NCBI GenBank assembly: GCA_017532485.1
Contig: JAFXJE010000150.1
Span: 1-13,027, forward strand
Length of the DNA stretch: 13,027 bases
Source: Peptococcaceae bacterium
Lineage (GTDB): Bacteria; Bacillota; Peptococcia; Peptococcales; Peptococcaceae
Reading direction: 5' to 3'
Both the position numbers and the translations under genes were made by a program. Positions 1-6,792 of this stretch are shown here, piece after piece. Position 1 is the first letter of the stretch; every line of letters starts with the position of its first letter. Under the pieces are notes generated by a model. It ran no database searches. It saw only the letters and a program-made list of their open reading frames with translations, and was not told the DNA's origin.

Positions 1-1842
1 GCGGTAGCCGTAACTTTAGAGGCTTTGGGTGCAGCTGTTATCGGCTGTAATTGCTCCGGTGGACCACAAGAATTGCAACAAGTTATTGCTGAGCTGGCAA
101 AGGCGACAACCTTGCCTTTGATTGTGCAGCCTAATGCTGGTTTGCCGATTGTGGTTGACAATCAAGTGCAATATCCTTTAGGCGCAGAACAGTTTGCAGA
201 GGCTATGCAGAACTTTATGGCGCATCAGGTAACTTTTATGGGTGGTTGTTGTGGGACTACGCCAGAACATATTCGGGCATTGAAGAAAATAGTCGCTGAT
301 TATCAGCCGGAAGAACGCAGCTTACCTTCATTGGGAAGATTGGCTTCAAGGGAAACAGTTATCGAAGTCGGTGGCAACAAATTGCCAAAGATAATTGGGG
401 AACGTATTAACCCAACGGCTCGCAAAAAATTGGCACAAAGTTTGTTGGAGGGCGATTTATCCTTAATTCAGCAAGAGGCTGAGCAACAAATAGCTGCAGG
501 TGCTCATTTACTGGATATTAATGTAGGGGCGCATGGTGTCGATGAAGCTCAAGTTATGGAGGATATTGTCGGCTTGCTTCAACAAGGTACAGCGATGGCA
601 TTATGCCTAGACTCGACTAATCCTGTTGTTTTAGAGAAAGGTCTGAAACATTATCATGGTAAAGCCTTAGTCAATTCTGTTAATGGTGAGCAAGCTGTTT
701 TAGATAAAATTTTGCCACTAGTTAAACGTTATGGCGCCGGTGTAGTTGGTTTGACTTTGGATGAACATGGTATTCCAGAAACAGCAGAAGGTCGTTTTGC
801 AATTGCGAAAAAAATTGTAGCTGAATGTGAAAAATATGGGATTGCCCGTCAAGATATTTATATAGATAGTTTAGTGATGACTGTAGGCAGTGACCCAGCT
901 GCACCGATGATTACGCTGGAAACTATGGCGAAAGTTAAAGAGCTGGGTGTTAATCTATTATTGGGTGTAAGTAATGTTTCGCATGGTTTGCCTAATCGTC
1001 CAAAAATCAATGGTGCTTTTTTGGCGATGGCAATAGGTCAAGGTTTGGATATTGCTATTATTAATCCACTGGATGAATTGATGAACGGCAGTTGGCAAAG
1101 TGCTTCCTTACTTTGTGGTCGTGACGAACGCGCAGAAAATTATTTGGCGTGTAATACTGAGCAAATGCAGGCACCTCTCACAAATGCAACGCTTACACAA
1201 GAAATTAGTTTGCCAGCGGTAGCCCAAGCTGTAGTTAAAGGTAGTGCTAATATTGAAAAGTTAGTCCAATCTTTACTGGAGCAAGGTGTGGCACCATTGA
1301 CGATTATTAATGAGGGCTTAATTATTGGTCTAAATGAAGTAGGTGAGCGTTATGAAAAAGGTATTTTCTTCTTGCCTCAATTAATGCTGAGTGCCGAAAC
1401 TGCTCAAAGGGCTTTTAATTTATTAGAAAAGAATATGCCCGTTGGTTCAGGACATCAAAAAGGGAAAATGGTCATTGGAACTGTTAAGGGTGACATTCAC
1501 GATATAGGAAAAAATATGGTGGCTGTTATGGTGAAAAACCATGGCTACCAAGTGATAGATTTAGGTAAAAATGTGCCTGCGGAAGATTTTATCGAAGCAG
1601 TTGTAACTCACCAAGCAGAATATTTAGGACTTAGTGCTTTGATGACAACTACTATGCAAGAAATACCAAATGTCATTGCTTTGCTGCGTCAGCGAGCACC
1701 ACAGACCAAAGTAATTGTCGGTGGAGCAGTTATTACTGAAGAATTCGCTCGCGAAGTTGGTGCTGATGGTTATGGCAAAGACGCTATTCAAACCGTTAAA
1801 TTGATGGAAAAATTGAGAGAAGGTATGGCAGATGCTCCGTGA
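1..1842 (+). CDS. metH: Cobalamin-dependent methionine synthase, short form, 5' end missing
   Basis: The reading frame is open from the first base, so the gene starts outside the window; 613 residues are visible. The protein moves a methyl group from methyl-tetrahydrofolate through cobalamin to homocysteine. The end of the homocysteine domain carries GCNC (Cys18 in window numbering) and GGCCG (Cys83, Cys84), which are the zinc ligands of that domain. The pterin-binding barrel starts near residue 131 (IIGERINPT) and runs to about 355. The cobalamin cap lies at about 405-480, followed by the B12 fold with GDIHDIGKN, where Asp498-x-His500-x-x-Gly503 supplies the lower cobalt ligand. The protein stops right after this domain, so the C-terminal AdoMet-binding reactivation domain of E. 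coli-type MetH is absent, as in short forms such as that of Thermotoga. A protein matching that domain is encoded two genes downstream. Short MetH proteins suggest that roughly 160-200 residues are missing upstream. Confidence 0.95.
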   Translation, partial: AVAVTLEALGAAVIGCNCSGGPQELQQVIAELAKATTLPLIVQPNAGLPIVVDNQVQYPLGAEQFAEAMQNFMAHQVTFMGGCCGTTPEHIRALKKIVADYQPEERSLPSLGRLASRETVIEVGGNKLPKIIGERINPTARKKLAQSLLEGDLSLIQQEAEQQIAAGAHLLDINVGAHGVDEAQVMEDIVGLLQQGTAMALCLDSTNPVVLEKGLKHYHGKALVNSVNGEQAVLDKILPLVKRYGAGVVGLTLDEHGIPETAEGRFAIAKKIVAECEKYGIARQDIYIDSLVMTVGSDPAAPMITLETMAKVKELGVNLLLGVSNVSHGLPNRPKINGAFLAMAIGQGLDIAIINPLDELMNGSWQSASLLCGRDERAENYLACNTEQMQAPLTNATLTQEISLPAVAQAVVKGSANIEKLVQSLLEQGVAPLTIINEGLIIGLNEVGERYEKGIFFLPQLMLSAETAQRAFNLLEKNMPVGSGHQKGKMVIGTVKGDIHDIGKNMVAVMVKNHGYQVIDLGKNVPAEDFIEAVVTHQAEYLGLSALMTTTMQEIPNVIALLRQRAPQTKVIVGGAVITEEFAREVGADGYGKDAIQTVKLMEKLREGMADAP

Positions 1843-2686
1843 AAGATTAGAAAATAAGCAATTTGTAATTACAATGGAAGTAGATCCACCACGAGGTGCC
1901 AATCCATGGCCTGTTTATGAAAAAATTAAACAAGTTGCTCCTTTCTTAACGGCGGCTAATATTGCGGATTGTCCTACGGCGAAAATGCGCATGAGTCCTA
2001 TTGCGTTAGCACATCTGATTCAGGGACAATTGGATTTGGAAACTATTTTCCACTTGACTTGTCGAGATAGAAATATTCTTGGACTTCAAGCAGAATTGCT
2101 TGGCGCGTGGGCGATGGGTGTTAAAAATATTTTGACTGTAACTGGGGATCACCCTAATTTGGGTGACCATCCTACAGCTGCTGCCGTCTATGATGTCGAT
2201 TCCAGTGGTTTGGCTAAAATTGCAGCTTCATTGAATTCGGGGCATGATTATTACGGGCAGCCATTGGAAGACAATACACAATTATTTATAGGTGCAGTAG
2301 CTAATCCTGCAGTTAAAGATTTGGCGATTGAAAAATCAAGAATTGAAAAGAAAATTGCCAACGGTGTTCAATTCTTTCAAACGCAGCCTATTTATAGTTT
2401 AGAACAACTGCATCGTTTTCAAGAAGAAGTACAGCCTAGCGTACCTGTTATTTACGGGATTATGCCACTTAAAAGTGTAAAACAGGCTCAATACTTAAAT
2501 GGCAAAGTGCCTGGTGTACATGTACCGAAAGATATGGTGGATTTATTGGAAAAATTCGGTGAAGAAGCAGTAACAGCAAAGTTGACGGAAATGATTTTGA
2601 TGATGAAGCAAGAAGTTGCCGGTGTGCATTTATTTCCAATGGGAAAATATGAACGCATTATCGGAATTTTGGAGGCAATCCAATGA
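1832..2686 (+). CDS. metF: Methylenetetrahydrofolate reductase (MetF family)
   Basis: A cytoplasmic 284-residue flavoenzyme of the MTHFR barrel family, predicted to reduce 5,10-methylene-tetrahydrofolate to the 5-methyl form used by the methionine synthase encoded just upstream. Family signatures visible are the N-terminal TMEVDPP, whose Glu is the conserved acidic residue, HLTCRDRN near residue 73, LTVTGDHP near 105, and FFQTQPIY near 178, whose Gln aligns with the folate-contacting Gln of E. coli MetF. The HLTCRDRN and TVTGDHP wording resembles MTHFR domains fused to methyltransferases in Firmicutes (YitJ type) more than classical proteobacterial MetF; this is recalled from family knowledge, not searched. 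The ATG at 1832 overlaps the metH stop by 11 nt, with a purine-rich AGAGAAGG stretch ending about 9 nt before it, so translation is probably coupled. The electron donor cannot be told from the sequence. Confidence 0.92.
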   Translation: MLRERLENKQFVITMEVDPPRGANPWPVYEKIKQVAPFLTAANIADCPTAKMRMSPIALAHLIQGQLDLETIFHLTCRDRNILGLQAELLGAWAMGVKNILTVTGDHPNLGDHPTAAAVYDVDSSGLAKIAASLNSGHDYYGQPLEDNTQLFIGAVANPAVKDLAIEKSRIEKKIANGVQFFQTQPIYSLEQLHRFQEEVQPSVPVIYGIMPLKSVKQAQYLNGKVPGVHVPKDMVDLLEKFGEEAVTAKLTEMILMMKQEVAGVHLFPMGKYERIIGILEAIQ

Positions 2687-3366
2687 GCATAGTGCAGCAT
2701 TTAAGTCATTATCATTTGCCTTTAGATGTGGATGATTTCATGTTGAAAGTAAAAGAGTGTCCACATGAACCAGATGTTTTGCAGGAACTGTGGCAATTGG
2801 TCAAGCCCTTTATTTTTTGGCGAGAAGAACCAATTACAAGTCATAAGCATGACAGCATTGTTTTGGGTGATAATGCTTTGATAATTCCTAGTATTTATGT
2901 AGCGCAAGGTTTGGCAGAATGTCAGCGAGCTACGGTGTTAGCCTTTTCTTTGGGACAGGCATTACCGCATGAGGCGGAAAAATGTGCAGAAAGAGGAGAA
3001 CTTTATCGCAGCAGCTTAGCAGATTTGCTGGGTTCACACGGTGTTGAAATGTTGGCTGAAAGCTTTTGTAACTATTTACAGCAAAAGGCTTTAGTTAGTG
3101 GTAAATTTGCAACATTGCGTTACAGCCCTGGTTATGGAGATTGGGCGTTAGCTGAACAAAGGGAAGTATTGAGGTTTTTAGATAATTGCCAAGGAAAAAT
3201 TCAGCTTTCAGAAAATTATTTGATGGAGCCAGTTAAGTCGATTACAGCCATTATTGGTTGGTCAAATCAACCACAACGCCAAGAATACCCACAAGGTGAA
3301 CACAATGGTTTTTGTAATGGTGGTCATAATTGTGCTGCTTGTACTACTTGGGCATGTCGAAAATAA
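2683..3366 (+). CDS. Stand-alone MetH reactivation-domain protein
   Basis: A 227-residue protein related to the AdoMet-binding activation domain normally fused to the C-terminus of MetH. The best evidence is RYSPGYGDW (Arg146 to Trp153), matching the RxSPGY AdoMet-binding motif, followed by SENYLMEP near residue 177, matching the Tyr-containing SYAM-type motif of MetH. It should let AdoMet remethylate inactive cob(II)alamin in the short synthase encoded at the start of this operon. The ATG at 2683 overlaps the metF stop by 4 nt (ATGA), and GGAGG lies 7 nt before it, so it is translationally coupled. The C-terminus carries four cysteines (211, 217, 220, 225), which may bind a metal or be redox-active; similar Cys-rich tails are known in other stand-alone members. 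A terminator follows directly, making this the last gene of the operon. Small stand-alone members exist in Thermotoga and in clostridia. Confidence 0.85.
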   Translation: MSIVQHLSHYHLPLDVDDFMLKVKECPHEPDVLQELWQLVKPFIFWREEPITSHKHDSIVLGDNALIIPSIYVAQGLAECQRATVLAFSLGQALPHEAEKCAERGELYRSSLADLLGSHGVEMLAESFCNYLQQKALVSGKFATLRYSPGYGDWALAEQREVLRFLDNCQGKIQLSENYLMEPVKSITAIIGWSNQPQRQEYPQGEHNGFCNGGHNCAACTTWACRK

Positions 3367-3403
3367 AAAGAGAAAAAGTTATATACTCTAGTTAATAGGA
3401 TAT

Positions 3404-3441
3404 CGACTCCTTCCCAACATAGCGGGTAGGAGTCGTTTTTT
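3404..3441 (+). terminator. Rho-independent terminator of the metH-metF operon
   Basis: CGACTCC at 3404-3410 pairs with GGAGTCG at 3429-3435. The stem continues through T3411-A3428, one T-T mismatch, and CCC/GGG, with an 8-nt loop. Six T residues follow at 3436-3441. It lies 37 nt after the last stop codon. Confidence 0.9.
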
Positions 3442-3444
3442 GCC

Positions 3445-3484
3445 CTCAAAATATCGTGAATTTTCGTTGATTTCAGTTGGACAT
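3445..3484 (+). repeat. Candidate left inverted end of an accessory unit
   Basis: Read on the + strand this stretch contains, in order, CTCAAAA, TATCGT, CGTT, TTT and TGGACA. The reverse complement of 6475-6512 contains the same blocks in the same order with small gaps. The match is imperfect and was found by eye in AT-rich DNA. No flanking target duplication could be seen, so its role as a terminal repeat is a hypothesis. Confidence 0.3.
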
Positions 3485-3535
3485 AAATGAAAAATTAGAC
3501 TTTGACATTCAAGATTATCGTTGAATTTTCTTTGA
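3453..3535 (+). repeat. Pair of imperfect direct repeats in the intergenic region
   Basis: ATCGTGAATTTTCGTTGA at 3453-3470 recurs at 3517-3535 as a 19-nt copy with one inserted T and one substitution. The pair lies between the metH-operon terminator and the promoter of the DUF4180 gene. The second copy also contains ATTATCGTTG (3514-3523), whose inverse occurs at 6496-6505 upstream of the transposase. It could be a transposase-binding or regulator site, or a remnant of nested insertions. Confidence 0.4.
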
Positions 3536-3559
3536 GAAGTGTCCATTCCTTTATTATAG

Positions 3560-3588
3560 TTGAAAGGGTCTTAAATTTATGCTATGAT
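3560..3588 (+). promoter_or_regulatory. Sigma-A-type promoter of the DUF4180 gene
   Basis: TTGAAA at 3560-3565 and TATGAT at 3583-3588 are separated by exactly 17 nt, which predicts transcription from about 3595. It excludes the upstream in-frame ATG at 3584, which lies inside the -10 box, as the translation start. Confidence 0.8.
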
Positions 3589-3631
3589 ATGCAGGCTGGA
3601 ATTTGTGCTGCAAGTTTTATGGAGGTGCTTT

Positions 3632-3997
3632 ATGAAAATTGAAAAAATCAATGATAGCAAAGTGAATATTGCAGTTGTTTCCAGTGATGATGTTCTCATA
3701 ACTGATACTCAATCTGCTTTGGATTTGATAATGACCGTTAAATATGAAACGGGTGCGGATAGAATAGCAATTAGCAAGGGTGCTATTGCTGAGGAATTCT
3801 TTATTCTAAGTTCAGGTTTGGCTGGAGAGGTTCTTCAGAGATTTATTAATTATCACTTCAAGTTAGCCATTTACGGTGATTATTCTAAATATACCAGCAA
3901 GCCTTTACATGATTTCATCTATGAGTCTAATAATGGTAAAGACATTTTCTTTATGAGCAGTCGTGAGACTGCTGTTGAGAAACTTCTTTCTATCTAA
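3632..3997 (+). CDS. DUF4180 domain protein
   Basis: A 121-residue cytoplasmic protein without signal peptide or membrane segment. It matches my memory of the DUF4180 family along its whole length: a beta-rich start, then SALDLI, the acidic GAIAEEFF stretch, GLAGEVLQRF, LAIYGDYSKYTSKPLHDFIYESN and the closing ETAVEKLL. No biochemical function is established for this family that I know of, and no catalytic motif is obvious. The frame extends upstream to an ATG at 3584, but that codon is inside the promoter. The ATG at 3632 has GGAGG at 3621-3625 with a 6-nt spacer and is clearly the start. It is a single-gene transcription unit with its own promoter and a strong terminator. It sits between the methionine operon and a transposase, so it could be a passenger of a mobile unit or simply a neighbour. 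Confidence 0.82.
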   Translation: MKIEKINDSKVNIAVVSSDDVLITDTQSALDLIMTVKYETGADRIAISKGAIAEEFFILSSGLAGEVLQRFINYHFKLAIYGDYSKYTSKPLHDFIYESNNGKDIFFMSSRETAVEKLLSI

Positions 3998-4026
3998 GTA
4001 AATAAGCACAAGTTCCAAAATGCAGA

Positions 4027-4062
4027 CCCTTGAGCCTAATGGTTCAAGGGCCTTTTTATTTT
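4027..4062 (+). terminator. Rho-independent terminator after the DUF4180 gene
   Basis: CCCTTGAGCC at 4027-4036 pairs with GGTTCAAGGG at 4041-4050 (ten pairs, one of them G-T) around the tetraloop TAAT. A T-rich tract follows at 4053-4062. It starts 29 nt after the stop codon. Confidence 0.9.
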
Positions 4063-4121
4063 GCTTGAGTTTTCAATGTTAAAAAACTACAGTTTCACTA
4101 AAAAATATAAAAGGATAGCAG

Positions 4122-4550
4122 TTGAATGAGACAGCAGGACATAAAAAGTATGCCAACGGAGCAATACATTTTAAGATAAATTTTTGAAAGTTTAAGTATG
4201 AAATCTCACTCAATGGTTTTACGGATATTGCTTGGAAAGACGGAAAATCGTCAGCAAAGGCAGATGGTTTAATATATACAGAAACCGAAGATATTGTTGT
4301 GTTTTTGAGATATGGAAGTTCGACGGGTGGAGCTCAAAATGATAGATACCGTGGAATGTTTGATATGACTCGTGCGAACCCTAATAGAAAATTTATTTTT
4401 GTATGTGATGGTCCAGAAGCATTTTTGCAATATGATTTGGCAAAAGATAATCTATCAGATGATTCTTGTAAAAATGGGTTATGGGTAACAGCAAAACTTT
4501 TGAGATTTGTAGATTTAGAGAATTTCAAGATATTGCAATTTAATAATTAA
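4122..4550 (+). pseudogene. Broken gene of unknown family with an in-frame TGA
   Basis: One frame can be read from a TTG at 4122, which has AAAGGA at 4110-4115 before it, to TAA at 4548-4550, apart from a TGA at 4185-4187. The 21 codons before the stop (NETAGHKKYANGAIHFK) and the roughly 120 after it (from KFKYEISLNGFTDIAW onward) both look like genuine protein in the same frame, so a simple nonsense change is likely. The downstream part contains KADGLIYTETEDIVVFLRYG, GGAQNDRYRGMFD and KFIFVCDGPEAFLQYD. The predicted alternation of strands and helices, with DG-x-x-Y and FVCDG, loosely recalls PD-(D/E)XK-type restriction endonucleases, but the lysine of that motif is not evident and I do not recognise the family. 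A GTG at 4299 could start an 83-residue remnant. The gene is followed by a hairpin terminator shared with the convergent transposase gene. Confidence 0.55.
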
Positions 4551-4560
4551 GTGAAATGTT

Positions 4561-4593
4561 AAAGGCACTCCTGCGAGGGAGTGCCTTTCTTTT
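4561..4593 (+). terminator. Hairpin terminator between the broken gene and the transposase
   Basis: AAAGGCACTCC at 4561-4571 pairs perfectly with GGAGTGCCTTT at 4578-4588 around a 6-nt loop, followed by CTTTT. The two flanking genes converge on it, so it may act in both directions, although the T tract is better on the + strand. Confidence 0.8.
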
Positions 4594-4618
4594 GCCCCAG
4601 GTTGCTCTGTGTCCCTCT

Positions 4619-6433
4619 TTAGAATGGGAGATAATCATCTTCCCCACCCAAATCACCATTGTCCTCAGATTGCTTAAAACCGTCCTCATAATCTTGAAGT
4701 TGTTGTGCTGTCATATAGGCATTAGGGTTGTAAAGAGGACTATCTTCCCTAACGGGTGGATAATGTCTGCTAATGCTTTCGTCCATGGGAGTATCATACT
4801 CCAATGATTCGGGTGAAAGTCTAAAGAACTCCAGCAAATCACAGTCCTCTTGTTCAAGGTGTATTTTCTTTTCCTTGAGGAGAAGTCTGACGATAATGGT
4901 GTCAATATCGTCCTGTTTCAGCAGGGCATTTACAATGCTACGGGTAGATACTGAATGGTGACTATAAGGAATTCCTTTGCTCCTTGCTACTTCTTCAAGC
5001 CAGGAACGAGGACAATCTTCTAAATATTCTCGTTTCTTAAAATTGAAGACCCTATCTTCTTCATTGAATTTAAGATACTTGTTATTAAACTCTTTACGGG
5101 CTTCAGAGGTCATAGCAGCAAGTAAATCAATGTATTTACTTGTGGGTTTGGGTAGGGTTAAAACGGTTTCTTGTAGGTCTTTGAGTGTGAATTTAGAATT
5201 GCCTGCATTTTGGAGAATATAGATAAGGATTTCTTCTGCTTCTTTGGTGGACGATGGGAATCTATCTCCGTGGTCTATTTTCCAATTATGCAGAAAAGCA
5301 TAGAAAGCAACATATCTATCAAGGTATTTGGTGCTAACATTGGTTTTCCCAATGTTTATCATTTTCTTTAGTTGAGAATGTTGCTTGTTTACAGCACCTA
5401 AACTCAAACCGTAAGTTCTCTTTAGATTTACAAACTCTTTGAATGTTATGTGTCCTTTGTTCCTAATCCTATCAGATAGGTTTGTGGAGTACAGTCTTTC
5501 AAGGATTTTGTAGTTCTCTGCTGATACTGCTTTATTCAGTTCTTCGTCAGGGTAATATGGTTGGTCGTATCCTGCTTTTTTAATGTCTGTGTAGTATGTG
5601 GAGGGTCTAATGTAATGAGGAATACCGAATAATTTGCAGTATCTTTGATAGATAGGATTAGCATCAGAACAGATATAAGCAGGTTTATCAATATGTTCAT
5701 GGAACAGGTCTGTAAATATTTCAATGGTAAGTCTACCAAGACAAGCGACTTTTGCAACGATATGGCCAGAAGAATCAATAGCAACAGGAACATTGGCAAA
5801 TTCACTTCCCATAGTTCCCAAAAGTGAAGGTTGTACTCCATATCGGGGTTTTCTGTATTCAGCAACAGAAGGTATGTAATTCACGAGTTCTTTCGAGGCC
5901 TTTTGTGATTCTCTGAAGAAGGTCTCGTCAATCTGAATAACCCCTGTTAGTACGGGTTGTGGGAGCAGAGAAACAGCATAAAGTATTTTATGTCTTGCCA
6001 AAAGGACTGTGATTTCAGTAATTCCTAAATATCCGTAATCTGCTTCTAATTGGTTGACCATATCCGCAATAGACTCATTGTGAATGGTCATTTCCATTAT
6101 CTTGACCCACACATTCCAAGGGAAGTTAGTGCTTTCAAGAAAAGTATTCGTGACTGCTGTAAATGATTTCTGACAGTCTTTGCAGAGGTATCTTTGGAAA
6201 TTTACATCTCTGCCTCTTTTGGTAATCTTATCAGAGCCACAATAAGGGCAGGTTGAGTTCACTCCTGCTTCAAGGAGTTTTCTTTCAACTTCTGATAATT
6301 GCAGTTTTTCAAGTTCTTCTGCAATATGGACTTTGTGTTTCTTATCATAATCCTTGACTATCTTTATCACTTCTTCAAGTGATAGTGAGTAAAAGAAGTC
6401 AAGGATTTCTTTTTTCGTAAATTTAGGTTTCAT
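4619..6433 (-). CDS. IS1595/ISXO2-like transposase with long C-terminal extension
   Basis: A 604-residue protein. Residues 62-87 form a zinc ribbon (Cys62, Cys65, Cys84, Cys87) followed by SFTAVTNTFL, the arrangement typical of IS1595-family transposases. The RNase H-like core follows: GVIQIDETFF gives Asp169, AYICSDANP gives Asp257, and VNKQHSQLKK (Asn349, His352) sits where the third catalytic residue is expected in this DDE/DDN/DDH group. The catalytic core ends by about residue 390, whereas usual family members are 250-350 residues long. The remaining 200 or so residues include a short helical stretch at 472-505 (SWLEEVARSKGIPY ... RSIVNALL) that may be a small SAP-like or other DNA-binding helical unit, and a very acidic tail ending EDDYLPF. 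The ATG at 6431-6433 has GGAGG (6442-6446, - strand) 8 nt before it. The frame is intact and the key residues are present, so it may be active. Confidence 0.85.
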   Translation of the reverse strand: MKPKFTKKEILDFFYSLSLEEVIKIVKDYDKKHKVHIAEELEKLQLSEVERKLLEAGVNSTCPYCGSDKITKRGRDVNFQRYLCKDCQKSFTAVTNTFLESTNFPWNVWVKIMEMTIHNESIADMVNQLEADYGYLGITEITVLLARHKILYAVSLLPQPVLTGVIQIDETFFRESQKASKELVNYIPSVAEYRKPRYGVQPSLLGTMGSEFANVPVAIDSSGHIVAKVACLGRLTIEIFTDLFHEHIDKPAYICSDANPIYQRYCKLFGIPHYIRPSTYYTDIKKAGYDQPYYPDEELNKAVSAENYKILERLYSTNLSDRIRNKGHITFKEFVNLKRTYGLSLGAVNKQHSQLKKMINIGKTNVSTKYLDRYVAFYAFLHNWKIDHGDRFPSSTKEAEEILIYILQNAGNSKFTLKDLQETVLTLPKPTSKYIDLLAAMTSEARKEFNNKYLKFNEEDRVFNFKKREYLEDCPRSWLEEVARSKGIPYSHHSVSTRSIVNALLKQDDIDTIIVRLLLKEKKIHLEQEDCDLLEFFRLSPESLEYDTPMDESISRHYPPVREDSPLYNPNAYMTAQQLQDYEDGFKQSEDNGDLGGEDDYLPF

Positions 6434-6474
6434 AGGTCAACCCTCCAATCTTATTTTATAGAATTTAAATTGGG

Positions 6475-6512
6475 TTGTCCATGTAAAAACGATTGCAACG
6501 ATAATTTTTGAG
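6475..6512 (-). repeat. Candidate right inverted end upstream of the transposase
   Basis: The reverse complement of this stretch reads CTCAAAA, TATCGT, CGTT, TTT and TGGACA in the order seen at 3445-3484. It also contains CAACGATAAT (6496-6505), the exact inverse of 3514-3523. The position 41-79 bp upstream of the transposase start is usual for an insertion-sequence end. It includes the self-complementary core TTGCAA. Confidence 0.3.
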
Positions 6513-6541
6513 AAAAAGTAGTGTAGATTGCTGTTTTCGTT

Positions 6542-6564
6542 AGTAGTGTAGGGTATTAGATACC
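6542..6564. repeat. Short direct and inverted repeats upstream of the corA promoter
   Basis: AGTAGTGTAG occurs at 6517-6526 and again at 6542-6551. The dyad GGTAT-TAG-ATACC follows at 6552-6564. All lie upstream of the -35 box at 6607. They could be a regulator site or remains of the insertion junction; there is no evidence to choose. Confidence 0.3.
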
Positions 6565-6606
6565 GATATCCACAATGCTAGAGTATATAAAGAAAAAGGC
6601 AATTAC

Positions 6607-6635
6607 TTGACGAAAAGAAATACTTAGATTATGAT
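6607..6635 (+). promoter_or_regulatory. Sigma-A-type promoter of the corA-like gene
   Basis: TTGACG at 6607-6612 and TATGAT at 6630-6635 are separated by exactly 17 nt. Transcription would start near 6642, leaving an untranslated leader of about 150 nt. Confidence 0.8.
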
Positions 6636-6641
6636 AAAAGT

Positions 6642-6792
6642 GTGATTTGTTAAATTTTAGTTAAAGGATGTGAGCCGTAATGGATCCTGTTCCGTGTAAA
6701 AGAAACATAGACAAAAAAATAATTCAAAAAGCTCACATGGCATTTAACTAAGTTGGGAAAAATGGTTTTGTGGGCAGCGAAGGAGTGTTACC
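6642..6792 (+). ncRNA. Structured 5' leader of the corA-like gene, possible cis-regulatory RNA
   Basis: ATGTGAGC at 6668-6675 pairs perfectly with GCTCACAT at 6731-6738. The stem resumes outside a small internal loop with GTTAAA (6660-6665) and TTTAAC (6743-6748), so 14 pairs close a domain of 55 nt. The domain contains a possible small hairpin (GTGT around 6694 with ACAT around 6706) and an A-rich stretch. A second, separate hairpin covers the ribosome binding site. I compared it from memory with the M-box, yybP-ykoY, NiCo and fluoride riboswitches and saw none of their conserved cores. A leader of this length and folding in front of a metal-ion transporter suggests ion- or ligand-responsive control, but that is inference. 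Confidence 0.5.

Larger units (their letters stand above)
3445..6512. mobile_element. Candidate IS1595-like unit with passenger genes (speculative extent)
   Basis: The intact transposase gene is firm; the boundaries are not. The only paired terminal-like sequences I found are the imperfect inverted blocks at 3445-3484 and 6475-6512. They would enclose the DUF4180 gene, the broken gene and the transposase gene. Passenger genes are known in the IS1595 family. No 8-bp target duplication was recognised at these positions, so the true element could be smaller, for example only the transposase gene and its near flanks, or an end could be lost. Confidence 0.3.

Noticed and set aside
3584..3631. Sixteen-codon upstream extension of the DUF4180 frame
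   Set aside because: Its ATG lies inside the -10 box TATGAT, there is no binding site before it, and the ATG at 3632 has an ideal GGAGG.
4561..4588. GGCACT-like insertion-sequence terminal repeat
   Set aside because: The sequence is one arm of a perfect hairpin with a T tract, and no matching inverted copy was seen beyond the transposase start.
4556..5222. Several + strand frames of 60-83 codons opposite the transposase
   Set aside because: They are antisense to a well-supported gene, have no binding sites and give compositionally odd products.
5536..5865. A 109-codon - strand frame
   Set aside because: It lies wholly within the transposase gene in another frame; the transposase frame contains recognisable zinc-ribbon and DDE motifs.
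6642..6792. M-box (Mg2+) riboswitch in the corA leader
   Set aside because: The conserved M-box core sequences and three-helix layout were not found; the leader is kept as an unassigned structured RNA.
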